Of a stretch of DNA of 22,216 nucleotides, positions 1 to 7,572 are shown one piece after another. The translations under genes were made by a program, and so were the position numbers. The stretch is from Pseudomonadota bacterium (GTDB lineage Bacteria; Pseudomonadota; Gammaproteobacteria; Acidiferrobacterales; UBA6901). The DNA is taken from the NCBI GenBank assembly GCA_021783175.1, contig JAJXUF010000046.1:1-22216 (forward strand). The letters run 5' to 3'. Each line of letters begins with the position of its first letter. The stretch's first letter is position 1. The notes under the pieces were generated by a model, which worked only from the letters and a program-made list of their open reading frames with translations, searched no databases and was not told where the DNA came from.

Positions 1-372
1 CAGGAAGCCAAGGCCGCGCAAAGGCAAAGGGAACTGGCAGCTGTGGCCAGGGCGAAAGAAGTGGCAGCGCAAAAAGAGAAAAAGGCCGCGGAGGCCGCGC
101 AAAGGCAAAGGGAGCTGGCAGCTGCAGCCAAGGCGAAAGAAGTTGCGGCACAGGAAGCCAAGGCCGCGCAGTCGGCAAAACAGCAGTCTACGAGCCGACG
201 GCACTCCATGGCGCAGAAGGCCGCAATGACATCCACGCTGATTCCGAAAACCGACAAAGCCGCAGCGACGGCGACCAAGCCGGCTTCACCGAAAAACGCC
301 GGTGCGACGCCGCAATTTTCGGCCAACCCATGCGTCGGACCTACCGCCAAGTTTGTTTCAACCTGCCAGTGA
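1..372 (+). CDS. Ala/Lys/Glu-rich repeat protein, C-terminal part (5' truncated by window)
   Basis: The frame is open from the first base to a TGA at 370-372, so the true start lies outside the window; a GTG at 43 is an internal candidate only. Residues 1-60 are highly charged and alanine-rich, built of near-identical blocks around RQRELAA and KAKEVAAQ. The DNA repeats with an offset of 81 bp (13 onward against 94 onward) and then 69 bp, so whole 27- and 23-residue units were duplicated. Such composition predicts a long helix or coiled coil, as in TolA-like spacers or histone H1-like proteins. The C-terminal half is low-complexity (Ala, Thr, Lys, Pro) and ends in a short tail with two cysteines (NPC and STC) one residue before the stop. 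I cannot assign a family or function. Confidence 0.6.
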   Translation, partial: QEAKAAQRQRELAAVARAKEVAAQKEKKAAEAAQRQRELAAAAKAKEVAAQEAKAAQSAKQQSTSRRHSMAQKAAMTSTLIPKTDKAAATATKPASPKNAGATPQFSANPCVGPTAKFVSTCQ

Positions 373-757
373 CGAAAGAAGAGCGCAATTGGACCGAGAT
401 GAAGCGGTCTGCGTGGTTGTAGCGCGACGACCTCGGTATTTCTGGCGAACTGCTTTCCGGGCTTTTTGAGCGAGTCCAGCGATACCCACTTTGGCGGCAA
501 TCGCTGTGTCTGCTGGCCACATCGCGGTTGCAGACTTGTTGCCGCGTCGTGGATAATTGGTCCTTCAATTTCCGCCCTGCAGGGCGCCGAAACGATGGTT
601 ATCCCCGTTAGTGAACCCGTGCCGGCTGCCATGCTCAGCATGGCGCTCCGCACAACAGCCGACAGACTAGATCCGGCATCGACGCTGCCGGACCATGTTG
701 TTGTACCGGGTTTAACGGAAGCATCCAATTTCATTTTTGTCACCGGACGAATCGCCT
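373..757. other. Gene-poor stretch with a perfect palindrome
   Basis: No convincing gene is seen. A plus-strand frame runs from TTG 466 (or ATG 595) to a TGA at 769-771 and overlaps the methyltransferase start. It has no Shine-Dalgarno sequence and resembles nothing I know; a very small gene from 595 cannot be excluded. The stretch contains a perfect 8-1-8 palindrome, GCCATGCTCAGCATGGC (628-644), which could be an operator or the stem of a short hairpin. No clear sigma-70 promoter was recognised. Confidence 0.4.
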
Positions 758-1624
758 ATGTGCGCCAATGATGCCGCTAACGGTGAAATGGACGACGATA
801 CCGCGCCGGGCGGCAGCGATGTTGCCGGAATTTTCAATCGTGTGGCCGGCGGTTACGACAAAGAGGTATTGCGATTCTTTGCTTTTGCTGCCGACTGTTT
901 GGTGATGAACGCAGGTATCCGATCCGGGGATAAAGTGTTGGACGTTGCAACCGGAACCGGCGCGGCAGCGCTCGCTGCCGCACAGGTAGTCGGCCCGGCG
1001 GGCCGTGTGGTGGCAATCGATACCGCGGAGCTGATGCTCGAGCGCGCGCAGGCTAAAGTGCAAAAATTCGGCGTGGCCAATATCGACCTCCACGTCATGG
1101 ATGCGCGCCAACTCGAGTTTCGCAGCGGCTATTTTGACGCTGTCATCTGTTCGCAGAGCCTGTTTCTGTTGCCTGATATGCAAGCCGCAATTCGAGGTTG
1201 GGCGAGAGTCGTCAAGCCTGGCGGGGTTATTGCATTTTCTAGCTTTGCGGCAGCCGCGTTTCAGCCCATGGCGACTTTGCTTCGCCGAAGAGTTGCAGAT
1301 CTTGCTGGTCCCGATTTTGGCAGCGTCCAGGAGCTGCCCTTACAGCGATTGGCAACGAGCGATCGGTGTCTGCAACTTCTGCAGCACGCAGGCCTGGTGC
1401 AATGCGAAGTGATGCAGCAGCAACTCGGCTACCACTTAGGCGACGCGGAGCAATGGTGGGAGGTAGTTTGCAATAGTGGCTTTCGTGGCCTCATAGATCA
1501 GCTTCAACCGGCTCAATTCGAGATACTCAGGAAACAGCATCTGCAGGATGTGCGTCCGCTGGTGGGCGCTGATGGGCTATGGATGGATGTGGGTACGCTG
1601 TGCTCCCGAGCCCATAAGCCCTGA
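758..1624 (+). CDS. Class I SAM-dependent methyltransferase (UbiE/Methyltransf_11-like)
   Basis: A 288-residue protein with the Rossmann-type SAM-binding fold. Motif I is VLDVATGTG (residues 60-68), and the strand ending in an acidic residue after it (RVVAIDTAE) should bind the ribose hydroxyls. Motif II/III-like segments follow: DLHVMDARQLEF, then FDAVICSQSLFLLPD, then a post-motif around VKPGGVIAFSSF. The IFNRVAGGYD segment near the N-terminus resembles the entry helix of UbiE/COQ5-type enzymes. The substrate cannot be read from the sequence, so a small-molecule methylation is inferred only. ATG 758 is preferred, with a weak GGA at 745-747; TTG 737 and ATG 788 are alternatives. It stands alone, about 180 bp before the acyltransferase. 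Confidence 0.85.
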   Translation: MCANDAANGEMDDDTAPGGSDVAGIFNRVAGGYDKEVLRFFAFAADCLVMNAGIRSGDKVLDVATGTGAAALAAAQVVGPAGRVVAIDTAELMLERAQAKVQKFGVANIDLHVMDARQLEFRSGYFDAVICSQSLFLLPDMQAAIRGWARVVKPGGVIAFSSFAAAAFQPMATLLRRRVADLAGPDFGSVQELPLQRLATSDRCLQLLQHAGLVQCEVMQQQLGYHLGDAEQWWEVVCNSGFRGLIDQLQPAQFEILRKQHLQDVRPLVGADGLWMDVGTLCSRAHKP

Positions 1625-1803
1625 GTTGGTCGGTCCTTCGTTCCCCTGACCCGATATGAAGATGTCGCGCCGCGGCGCGTTCAGCGGCAGGAATTGCCTG
1701 CGCAGGATGTGTTGGCGTTTCTGATGGTCAATTGTTTCCTATACTTCTAATCGGAACCGGTGCGGCCTCGCCTGGTATCTGGAACATCGTCATGGAGGGG
1801 GGT

Positions 1804-2553
1804 GTGGTCTACTATTTGGGGCGAGTTCTTTGGCTAACCCTGTGCTGGGTAGAGCTGGCGTTACTGTCCGCCATGCTCTATGTGTTGTCGTTCATTTCAG
1901 CAGGGTGGATCCAACCGCTGTACTTCAGGCTTTTTCGCCTGTGGTGCAAATTCTTTGTGCGCGCTCTTGGCGTAGACCTGCGCCTGCATCAAAAGAACCG
2001 TGAACCTCTCCCCGAGCACTACATTCTGATCAGCAATCACCCTTCGGCATTTGAAGACGTTGGAGTTCCTGCGCTGTTTGATGTTTATTCTCTGGCCAAG
2101 GCTGAAGTGCGGGACTGGTGGATCGCAGGTCGCCTGAACCGTGCAGCCGGCACGCTGTTTGTGCAGCGTGAATCGCGTGAGTCGAGGCGCGCTGCGGCAG
2201 ATGAGATTATTGCCGCATTAGACAAGGGTCGTAACGTGGCCATCTATCCGGAAGGCGGTTGCAAGGGCCGGCGAATATTTTCTTCTTTCCGCTATGGCGC
2301 CTTCGACATTTCTCTGCGAACCGGAATTCCAATTGTGCCGCTTTTCCTTCACTACGAGGCGCAGGAAAGCTTCGAATGGAAAGTCGGACAAACCTTGCCA
2401 CAGAAAATCTGGCACTTTATGACGGCGCCGAATAACCACGCAAACTACTATGTGTACGACGCGATCGATCCGGCGCAATTCCATGACAAGCGCACCTACT
2501 GCGATTACGTTCATGGCCTGTATCTCGACTGGCAGGCCCGCTACCTCGACTGA
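1804..2553 (+). CDS. PlsC-like lysophospholipid acyltransferase with altered motifs
   Basis: A membrane-anchored acyltransferase-fold protein of about 249 residues. An N-terminal hydrophobic segment (residues about 8-35) is followed by the four blocks of the PlsC family: NHPSAFED (78-85), FVQRES (119-124), IYPEGGCKGR (147-156) and GIPIVPLFLH. Family members acylate lysophosphatidate or similar lipids at the inner membrane. Two departures are visible. The usual HX4D reads HX4E, with D one place later, and the usual EGT reads EGG. Activity or substrate may therefore differ from ordinary PlsC. GTG 1804 is chosen because GGAGG lies 5 nt upstream (1794-1798). ATG 1792 and TTG 1732 are in frame and possible, but have no such site. 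Confidence 0.8.
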   Translation: MVYYLGRVLWLTLCWVELALLSAMLYVLSFISAGWIQPLYFRLFRLWCKFFVRALGVDLRLHQKNREPLPEHYILISNHPSAFEDVGVPALFDVYSLAKAEVRDWWIAGRLNRAAGTLFVQRESRESRRAAADEIIAALDKGRNVAIYPEGGCKGRRIFSSFRYGAFDISLRTGIPIVPLFLHYEAQESFEWKVGQTLPQKIWHFMTAPNNHANYYVYDAIDPAQFHDKRTYCDYVHGLYLDWQARYLD

Positions 2554-2695
2554 AACGCAAAAGACCTGCGGCACGACCAACTGTCGGACCAGATTTCTGG
2601 TTCATCGGTGTTCGATAGGCATTTTCCCCTCGGTGGTGTAATTATTTATTTATACGAACATCAACTTGACCTTGCCCGGACGTGAGGTAAGTACT

Positions 2696-4528
2696 TTGAT
2701 AGCGCCAAGATGGCAAACCGGCGAGCGCATTGCCGGCCGCTGGCTAGTCCATGACATTCTCCATGGTCCCTATGGAGCAGTTTACGTCGTGTACGACGGG
2801 GAGCTGGGCGAAATCTTCGCCGTGAAGTCCTTGTCAGACGCCCTGTTGGAATCGGACCATATTCTCGCCCATCGCCTGAAAAAGGAAGTGCTGCCGTGGA
2901 CCAAGCTCGAGCCACATCAAAACCTGGTTCGCGCCCGGTTTATTCATAGCGTTGATGGTTCGCCGCTCATTTTTCTTGACTACACATGCGGTACCAACCT
3001 CTCTACCTGGATCGGGTCTTCAAATTTGATGGATGACCCGGTGATGGTGCTGCGCTTTGCCATTCAGATTTGTGACGGTATGGATTACGTTCAATCCCAG
3101 GCTCCAGGTGCGCATCGCAACATCAAACCGGAAAACTGCCTAATTACTCCGAATAACGTTCTGAAGATCACTGACTTTGGGCCTTGCAAGGCGCTGGACG
3201 AGTCGCTTGCAGCGAGCGCCGATGACCCGCGCAGCACAAATCGTTCACGCACGCGCGCCGATCTGATTGCCCTTGCCCGGGCACGCACCGCGGGAGAAGC
3301 CGCGAGCACCGCCGCCAGCGGGGCGTTTCTTGCGCCCGAACAGTTCGGTCACAGCAAACACATTGATCCGCGGGCGGACATTTATGCGTTTGGCGTGCTG
3401 TTGTTCCAAATGCTGGTTGGACATCCCCCGTTCATTGCCAACTCATGGAAGGAGTACGAGCAATTGCATCGTGGTGCGACACCGCCACCACTGCCGGAGC
3501 GATACGCATTTTTTGGCGATGTGATTCGAACCTGTCTTGCCAAGGAGGCGCCGTACCGTTTCACCGATTTCGCTGCATTGCGCCGCCGGCTGACGGAGTT
3601 GTATGCGACGCTGGCAGGTGAGGCTTTCCCGGTTGCCGCGACTGGTGACGATCTTGAGGCGGAATTTTGCCACAATCAGGCGGCAGCGTTGACGCGATAT
3701 GGCCATGGCCGCGAGGCGCTGGCATTCCATGATCGCGCCCTGGAACTGAGCCCGGATCAGTCGACGATATGGGCGTCCAAAGGAGAAACGCTTTGTCAGC
3801 TCGGAGACAGCGAGGAAGCTCTCGTATGTCATGACGTCGCCATAGAGCTTGATCCGGCGTGCGCTCATTCATGGTACCTGCGCGGCGCAACGCTGCGAAT
3901 GCTGGAGCGGTTCAGTGAGGCGCGTGTCTGTCAGGAGCGTGTTCTGGACCTCGATCCACGGCACTGGTCGGCGTGGATGGAAAAGGGCATGGTGCTTGCG
4001 GCAATCGGAGAGCGCAAGGCCGAGATGGCTTGCTACGAGCATGTGCTGGAGCTCAATCCACGATACTTACCGGCGTGGCGCAACAAGGCAATCGCTCTGC
4101 GGCTGGCCGGTTTGAGCGAACGCGAGATCGTGTGTTACGACCGCGTGCTCGAGGTCGATCCCTGGGACGAGGATGCCTGGTACAACAAGGGTATTGCCTA
4201 TGGGTCCCTAGGTCGTGACAAACAGGAACTTGCGTGCTACGACCGTATTCTGGAATTCAATCCTGGCAGCGAACGCGCATGGACTAATCGCGGCATCGTG
4301 CTTGGCGAAATGGGTGATGTCGACCAGGAGCTGCAATGTTATGAGCGCGCGCTCAGGATCAACAGCACCTACACTCAGGCATGGTTCAACAAGGGAGTAG
4401 CACTGGCAAATTCGGAGCGCATCGAAGAGGCCATGAACTGCCTGATGGGAGCGCAGCGTCTGGGCCACCCCAAGGCCGCGGGTACTCTCGCCACGCTACG
4501 CCGGGAGCATAACGATAGACTTCGCTGA
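2696..4528 (+). CDS. Serine/threonine protein kinase-like protein with eight TPRs, probable pseudokinase
   Basis: About 610 residues. The kinase fold (about 14-300) shows the Gly-rich loop HGPYGAVY, the ATP-anchoring Lys in FAVK (K44), HRNIKPEN (140-147), TDFG (D160), APEQF (214-218) and DIYAFGVLLF. The HRD aspartate, the catalytic base in active Hanks-type kinases, is Asn (codon AAC at 3119-3121), so phosphotransfer should be poor or absent. Metal- and ATP-binding residues are kept. An Ala/Arg/Ser-rich insert of about 40 residues sits between DFG and APE. Residues about 321-600 form eight 34-residue TPRs, most with Cys in the CY(D/E)R core, a likely protein-binding platform. I see no membrane segment. 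TTG 2696 is preferred because GAGGT (2684-2688) lies 7 nt before it; TTG 2666 is the longer alternative. It may be a scaffold or ATP-sensing adaptor; the partner is unknown. Confidence 0.88.
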   Translation: MIAPRWQTGERIAGRWLVHDILHGPYGAVYVVYDGELGEIFAVKSLSDALLESDHILAHRLKKEVLPWTKLEPHQNLVRARFIHSVDGSPLIFLDYTCGTNLSTWIGSSNLMDDPVMVLRFAIQICDGMDYVQSQAPGAHRNIKPENCLITPNNVLKITDFGPCKALDESLAASADDPRSTNRSRTRADLIALARARTAGEAASTAASGAFLAPEQFGHSKHIDPRADIYAFGVLLFQMLVGHPPFIANSWKEYEQLHRGATPPPLPERYAFFGDVIRTCLAKEAPYRFTDFAALRRRLTELYATLAGEAFPVAATGDDLEAEFCHNQAAALTRYGHGREALAFHDRALELSPDQSTIWASKGETLCQLGDSEEALVCHDVAIELDPACAHSWYLRGATLRMLERFSEARVCQERVLDLDPRHWSAWMEKGMVLAAIGERKAEMACYEHVLELNPRYLPAWRNKAIALRLAGLSEREIVCYDRVLEVDPWDEDAWYNKGIAYGSLGRDKQELACYDRILEFNPGSERAWTNRGIVLGEMGDVDQELQCYERALRINSTYTQAWFNKGVALANSERIEEAMNCLMGAQRLGHPKAAGTLATLRREHNDRLR

Positions 4529-4892
4529 GACGGGGTTTGGCTGAACTCCCCGTTGCTCGACTCCGGCTGCCTTCGAGACGTTACCGCAAATCCCGGTAGC
4601 CATAGTCGCCCACGAAAATGTGCCCGGACGTAAAGAATGAGTCCAAAAGCATGCGCAGCGGCGGAAATCACGCTGCACGCGCGACGATTGCAGCCATTCT
4701 TCCCTATGGGGCGCGGGAAGCCAAGTCTACCTTTTTAGCCATTCCTAGCCCCGGTCGGCAGGTTTACCTGTATTAGTATTTCGTGATTGGGAGATTGGTT
4801 TTTTATTTGCCGGCGTTAGCGTAGTATTTGGTTGTCGTCACCCACTGCGAGGTGCGGCTGGTCGGGCATCATGACTTTCAAGGGGGGCATGT
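4529..4892. other. Intergenic stretch before the PilZ gene
   Basis: No coding signal was recognised on either strand. Its right half is A/T-richer and holds the sigma-54-like element listed separately. No rho-independent terminator with a T-run was found directly after the kinase-like gene. Confidence 0.5.
4796..4810 (+). promoter_or_regulatory. Possible sigma-54 (-24/-12) promoter of the PilZ gene
   Basis: TGG (4796-4798) and TTGC (4807-4810) are separated by exactly 8 nt, the spacing of the sigma-54 consensus, and lie about 80 nt before the PilZ start. The CAC usually following TGG is TTT here, so the match is confined to the core. No enhancer-binding protein gene is in the window. The element may be a chance match. 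Confidence 0.35.
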
Positions 4893-5210
4893 ATGAACGC
4901 TGAACGCCGTGAAAATCCGCGACTACCGGTAGCGCTGGAAGTGGCACTGTATTACAACTCGCTAATGCTCCTGGATTGTCGTACCCGTGATATCAGCCTC
5001 GAAGGTGTTTACGTTGACACTGGCGGGCAGGCACTTCCACAAAACGCCGCCGTCGATCTTGCGCTGAGCCTGCAGATCGGCGAAGAGATGCGCTATCACC
5101 GCCTGCCAGCGGAGGTCATGCGTATTGACGACGAGGGAATCGGATTGATGTTCCGCTATCCGGATTACTCGTCTTTCAATGCACTCGTCAGTTTGCTGAG
5201 TCTGGGTTAG
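4893..5210 (+). CDS. PilZ domain protein, probable c-di-GMP receptor
   Basis: A single-domain PilZ protein of 105 residues, about the minimal size of the family. Both halves of the c-di-GMP-binding signature are present: the RxxxR motif in RRENPR (R6 and R10) and the D/NxSxxG motif as DISLEG (33-38). Such proteins bind cyclic di-GMP and change motility, pilus or exopolysaccharide machinery through protein contacts. The partner is not encoded nearby, so the output is unknown. A run AAGGGGGG (4880-4887) lies 5 nt before ATG 4893 and fixes the start. There is no membrane segment, so it is probably cytoplasmic. The gene stands alone, with large gaps on both sides. Confidence 0.88.
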   Translation: MNAERRENPRLPVALEVALYYNSLMLLDCRTRDISLEGVYVDTGGQALPQNAAVDLALSLQIGEEMRYHRLPAEVMRIDDEGIGLMFRYPDYSSFNALVSLLSLG

Positions 5211-5524
5211 TTTCTCGATCAGCGGGTAATCGCCGCATCGTCTTATACCCGCCCAGTTTTGATGCATTTCTTTCCTGTCTGCTACCGGCAGATTTCGCGT
5301 TGACTTTTTTCTTTGCACGTTGTGTCATGCCAGGAACTGATTTTTCGAAAGCGTATCTCGACCTGAAAGCCTTATAACGTTATTCTTGCCCATAAGTGGC
5401 GTATCTCCTCAAGTCGTTTGTTTGTCTCGCAATAACAAATCAACCAGATACGCCGCTTCGCTTCAACCGCTCAGACACCAGATTCGGTTATAAGTCCACC
5501 TAGCTATATTAAGGAGGTATCACT
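5211..5524. other. Intergenic stretch with nested inverted repeats
   Basis: No gene was seen. The stretch holds two inverted repeats around the same A/T-rich core: CTTATAAC (5371-5378) with GTTATAAG (5487-5494), and GGCGTATCT (5398-5406) with AGATACGCC (5446-5454). A further direct copy of GCGTATCT lies at 5351-5358. The right end carries the strong ribosome binding site AAGGAGGT of the following gene. Confidence 0.5.
5371..5494. repeat. Nested inverted repeats (possible element remnant or operator cluster)
   Basis: The outer arms are 8 bp (5371-5378 and 5487-5494) and the inner arms 9 bp (5398-5406 and 5446-5454). All are perfect and nearly, but not exactly, concentric. There is no open frame inside. 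A degenerate MITE-like element or a multi-site regulator-binding region upstream of the GST gene would both fit. Confidence 0.4.
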
Positions 5525-6148
5525 GTGAACCCCGATACTTTGACCTTCTATACCCACCCCCAATCGCGCGGCCGAATCGTACGCTGGATGCTCGAAGAAG
5601 TCGGCGTCCCTTATGAAACGGTGGTGCTCAATTATGCTACGACGATGAAGGCTGCGGACTACCGCGCCATCAACCCGATGGGCAAGGTGCCCGCTATCCG
5701 CCATGACGACACTGTCGTCACCGAGGTGGCCGCAATCTGCGCCTATTTGGCTGATGCTTTTCCGGCGGCCGGACTGGCGCCGCCGCCCCACAGTCGTGAA
5801 CGTGGCCCGTACTATCGCTGGCTCTTCTTTGTCGCGGGCCCTCTCGAAGCCGCGGTGAGCAATAAGGCGCTCGGTTTCGTTGTTCCACCCGAGCGCGAGC
5901 GCATGATCGGGTATGGCCGCTACGAAGACGTGCGGGATGCGCTCGAGGCGGTGACGCAGGCGGCGCGGCCGTATTTGCTGGGCGCGCAGTTCACCGCAGC
6001 CGATGTGTACGTGGGCTCACATCTGGCGTTCGGCATGCAGTTTGGCACCATCGAAAAACGTCCGGCCTTCGAGCGCTATTGTGCCGCACTCAATGACCGA
6101 CCGGCCAGGCAGCGCGCCATCCAGATTGATAACGCGTTGGCGCAGTAG
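5525..6148 (+). CDS. Glutathione S-transferase family protein
   Basis: A 207-residue cytosolic GST, the usual length. The N-terminal thioredoxin-like domain has FYTHPQSRGR, with Ser14 as the likely GSH-activating residue. The cis-proline lies in NPMGKVPAI (50-58), and the gamma-glutamyl-binding turn is TEVAAI (66-71) where most relatives have TES. The all-helical C-terminal domain includes the N-capping-type segment FTAADVYVGSHL. The family conjugates glutathione to electrophiles or uses it as a cofactor; the substrate is unknown. GTG 5525 is a firm start because AAGGAGGT (5511-5518) lies 6 nt upstream. It is monocistronic and converges on the nfu gene. Confidence 0.92.
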   Translation: MNPDTLTFYTHPQSRGRIVRWMLEEVGVPYETVVLNYATTMKAADYRAINPMGKVPAIRHDDTVVTEVAAICAYLADAFPAAGLAPPPHSRERGPYYRWLFFVAGPLEAAVSNKALGFVVPPERERMIGYGRYEDVRDALEAVTQAARPYLLGAQFTAADVYVGSHLAFGMQFGTIEKRPAFERYCAALNDRPARQRAIQIDNALAQ

Positions 6149-6228
6149 GAGAAATGCGTGGCACTTGGGTTGGCGGCTGCCGAAGGTGGGGTTAATTGAG
6201 CGCATACGAACTTTCTATCGGTTCGACG

Positions 6229-6639
6229 CTAGAAGGTATTTTCCACTTTGGTTACTCCCGCTACGGCGAGCAGCACTTTTTCCACCACGTTTTTCAGATC
6301 AATGACGGAATGGGGGCAACCTGCGCACGCACCCTTCATGCGTACGCGCACTGTTGATCCTTCGATGTCCACCAATTCGATGTCTCCGCCATCGCGTCTC
6401 AGTATCTGGGCCACATCCTCCACAGCTTGAAGCACTTTTGCCTGATCTGGCGCCTGGTTGGTTGAGGCCTGCACGGTTCCAGGCAGCGCGCTTCGCGCCG
6501 CCATGGCTTGGGCTCGCGCAATGCGAAAAGCGCGATCGGGATCGGTCAACTCCAAGGCGTCGAGTTCTTCTTCTGTATAGAAGCGAAGCGGTGCTGTCGG
6601 TCGACTCAAGGAATTACCCTCTTTGCGATGTATAGTCAT
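6229..6639 (-). CDS. NifU C-terminal-domain (Nfu-like) Fe-S cluster protein
   Basis: A 136-residue protein whose last ~70 residues match the Nfu domain: an LRRDGGDIELVDIEG segment, then MKGACAGCPHS with the CxxC pair (C105, C108), then a DLKNVVEKVLL helix. Nfu domains carry a [4Fe-4S] cluster on paired CxxC motifs at a dimer interface and pass it to apo-proteins. The N-terminal ~60 residues (PLRFYTEEELDAL onward) are not part of the domain, and I do not recognise them. ATG 6639 has no clear Shine-Dalgarno sequence. TTG 6609 is in frame, has GAGG 8 nt upstream, and is a serious alternative. It is divergent from slyX, with a TATAAT hexamer between them. Confidence 0.85.
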   Translation of the reverse strand: MTIHRKEGNSLSRPTAPLRFYTEEELDALELTDPDRAFRIARAQAMAARSALPGTVQASTNQAPDQAKVLQAVEDVAQILRRDGGDIELVDIEGSTVRVRMKGACAGCPHSVIDLKNVVEKVLLAVAGVTKVENTF

Positions 6640-6667
6640 GTGGCGACGAGATTGATCGATGTTTGAT

Positions 6668-6695
6668 ATTATACCTGCGCAATGTGTGCTGGCAC
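6668..6695 (-). promoter_or_regulatory. Candidate sigma-70 promoter of the nfu-like gene
   Basis: On the minus strand there is a perfect TATAAT (6673 down to 6668). Sixteen nucleotides upstream lies GTGCCA (6695 down to 6690), which matches TTGACA at four of six positions. It lies about 30 nt upstream of ATG 6639. The -35 match is modest. Confidence 0.45.
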
Positions 6696-6756
6696 GCCGC
6701 ACGTGCAATTTCGCTGGCCCCTAATGTGTGCGCATATGGCTGTAACGGAACGAATC

Positions 6757-6969
6757 ATGACAGAACATTCTGTGGAATCCCGTGTGACGGATCTTGAAAT
6801 CCGGCTGACCCACCAGGAGGCCGCAATCTGGGAATTAAGCACCGGTTTGGTGCGTCAGCAACGCGTGCTGGATGATCTGCTTCTACAATTGACTGAGTTG
6901 CGCAGGCAGTTGGCTTCAAGTGTGCCACTGGGGCCTTCAACAGAAGAGGGCCCACCCCCGCATTATTGA
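6757..6969 (+). CDS. slyX: SlyX family protein
   Basis: A 70-residue protein with the whole SlyX pattern: an N-terminal ESRVTDLEIRLTHQEAAI helix, a central WELSTGLVRQQRVLDDL segment, a predicted coiled coil through the LLLQLTELRRQL stretch, and the diagnostic C-terminal PPPHY. SlyX is a small cytoplasmic coiled-coil protein of proteobacteria without an established biochemical role. ATG 6757 begins at the family's usual N-terminus. ATG 6736 in the same frame would add seven residues. Neither has a strong Shine-Dalgarno sequence. It is divergent from the nfu-like gene and convergent with the NlpC/P60 gene. Confidence 0.9.
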   Translation: MTEHSVESRVTDLEIRLTHQEAAIWELSTGLVRQQRVLDDLLLQLTELRRQLASSVPLGPSTEEGPPPHY

Positions 6970-7082
6970 CGTGCTGTCGGTTCGCGATCCCGCCTTCCAT
7001 GGCAGTCGTGGCTTGGCATGCGAATCAGCCGATTGCTGGAAAAGGGCACGCCGATGTGACCGTTGAGAATGCCGCGTCCTTC

Positions 7083-7568
7083 CTACATGAACGGGAAACG
7101 GCGCACGCTCACGAAATGCTGTCTCCAGTAGGGATTGCTGAGGCGGTCAGTCCTTACTCGTTCCCCGGTTGACGGTGCGTGCACGAATTTACCGTGGCCT
7201 ATATAGATACCAACGTGTGAAGAGGAGCGGCCACGTTCCTTGAAGAAAATGAGGTCGCCTTTGCGTATGTGTTTCACAGACACCCACATTGCAGCGCGAC
7301 GCTGCGCGGCGGTTGTGCGCGGGACCCGTTCGCCCGCATGCTCGAAGCTGTAGTACACCAGACCGCTGCAATCAAAGCCCCGCGGCGTATCGCCACCGTA
7401 TCGGTAAGGGTGGCCAATCATGCTGCGGGCTACCTGGACAACGCGTTGCGCCAGCGATTGCGGTGCGGATGCGCGCGGCGGTGCACTGGCGCATCCTGCA
7501 AGAAGGGTGTTGGCGGCAAGTAGACCGAAAATTGCAATAAGCGCGGGGTGGTTTATGCGTGCCGGCAT
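7083..7568 (-). CDS. NlpC/P60 family lipoprotein, probable peptidoglycan endopeptidase
   Basis: A 161-residue lipoprotein. The signal sequence ends in a lipobox LAGC with the lipidated Cys at 26. The following residue is Ala, not Asp, which under the E. coli sorting rule points to the outer membrane. The NlpC/P60 domain fills the rest: YRYGGDTPRGFDCSGL with the nucleophile C67, SHVGIYIG with H118, and FVHAPS with H130 as the third polar residue. Enzymes of this kind (Spr/MepS-like) cut peptide bonds in murein cross-links or stems. It lies 4 nt downstream of the PLD-like gene on the same strand, so the two are probably co-transcribed. Its ATG 7568 fits the start of the signal peptide. Confidence 0.92.
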   Translation of the reverse strand: MPARINHPALIAIFGLLAANTLLAGCASAPPRASAPQSLAQRVVQVARSMIGHPYRYGGDTPRGFDCSGLVYYSFEHAGERVPRTTAAQRRAAMWVSVKHIRKGDLIFFKERGRSSSHVGIYIGHGKFVHAPSTGERVRTDRLSNPYWRQHFVSVRRFPFM

Positions 7569-7572
7569 TTTG

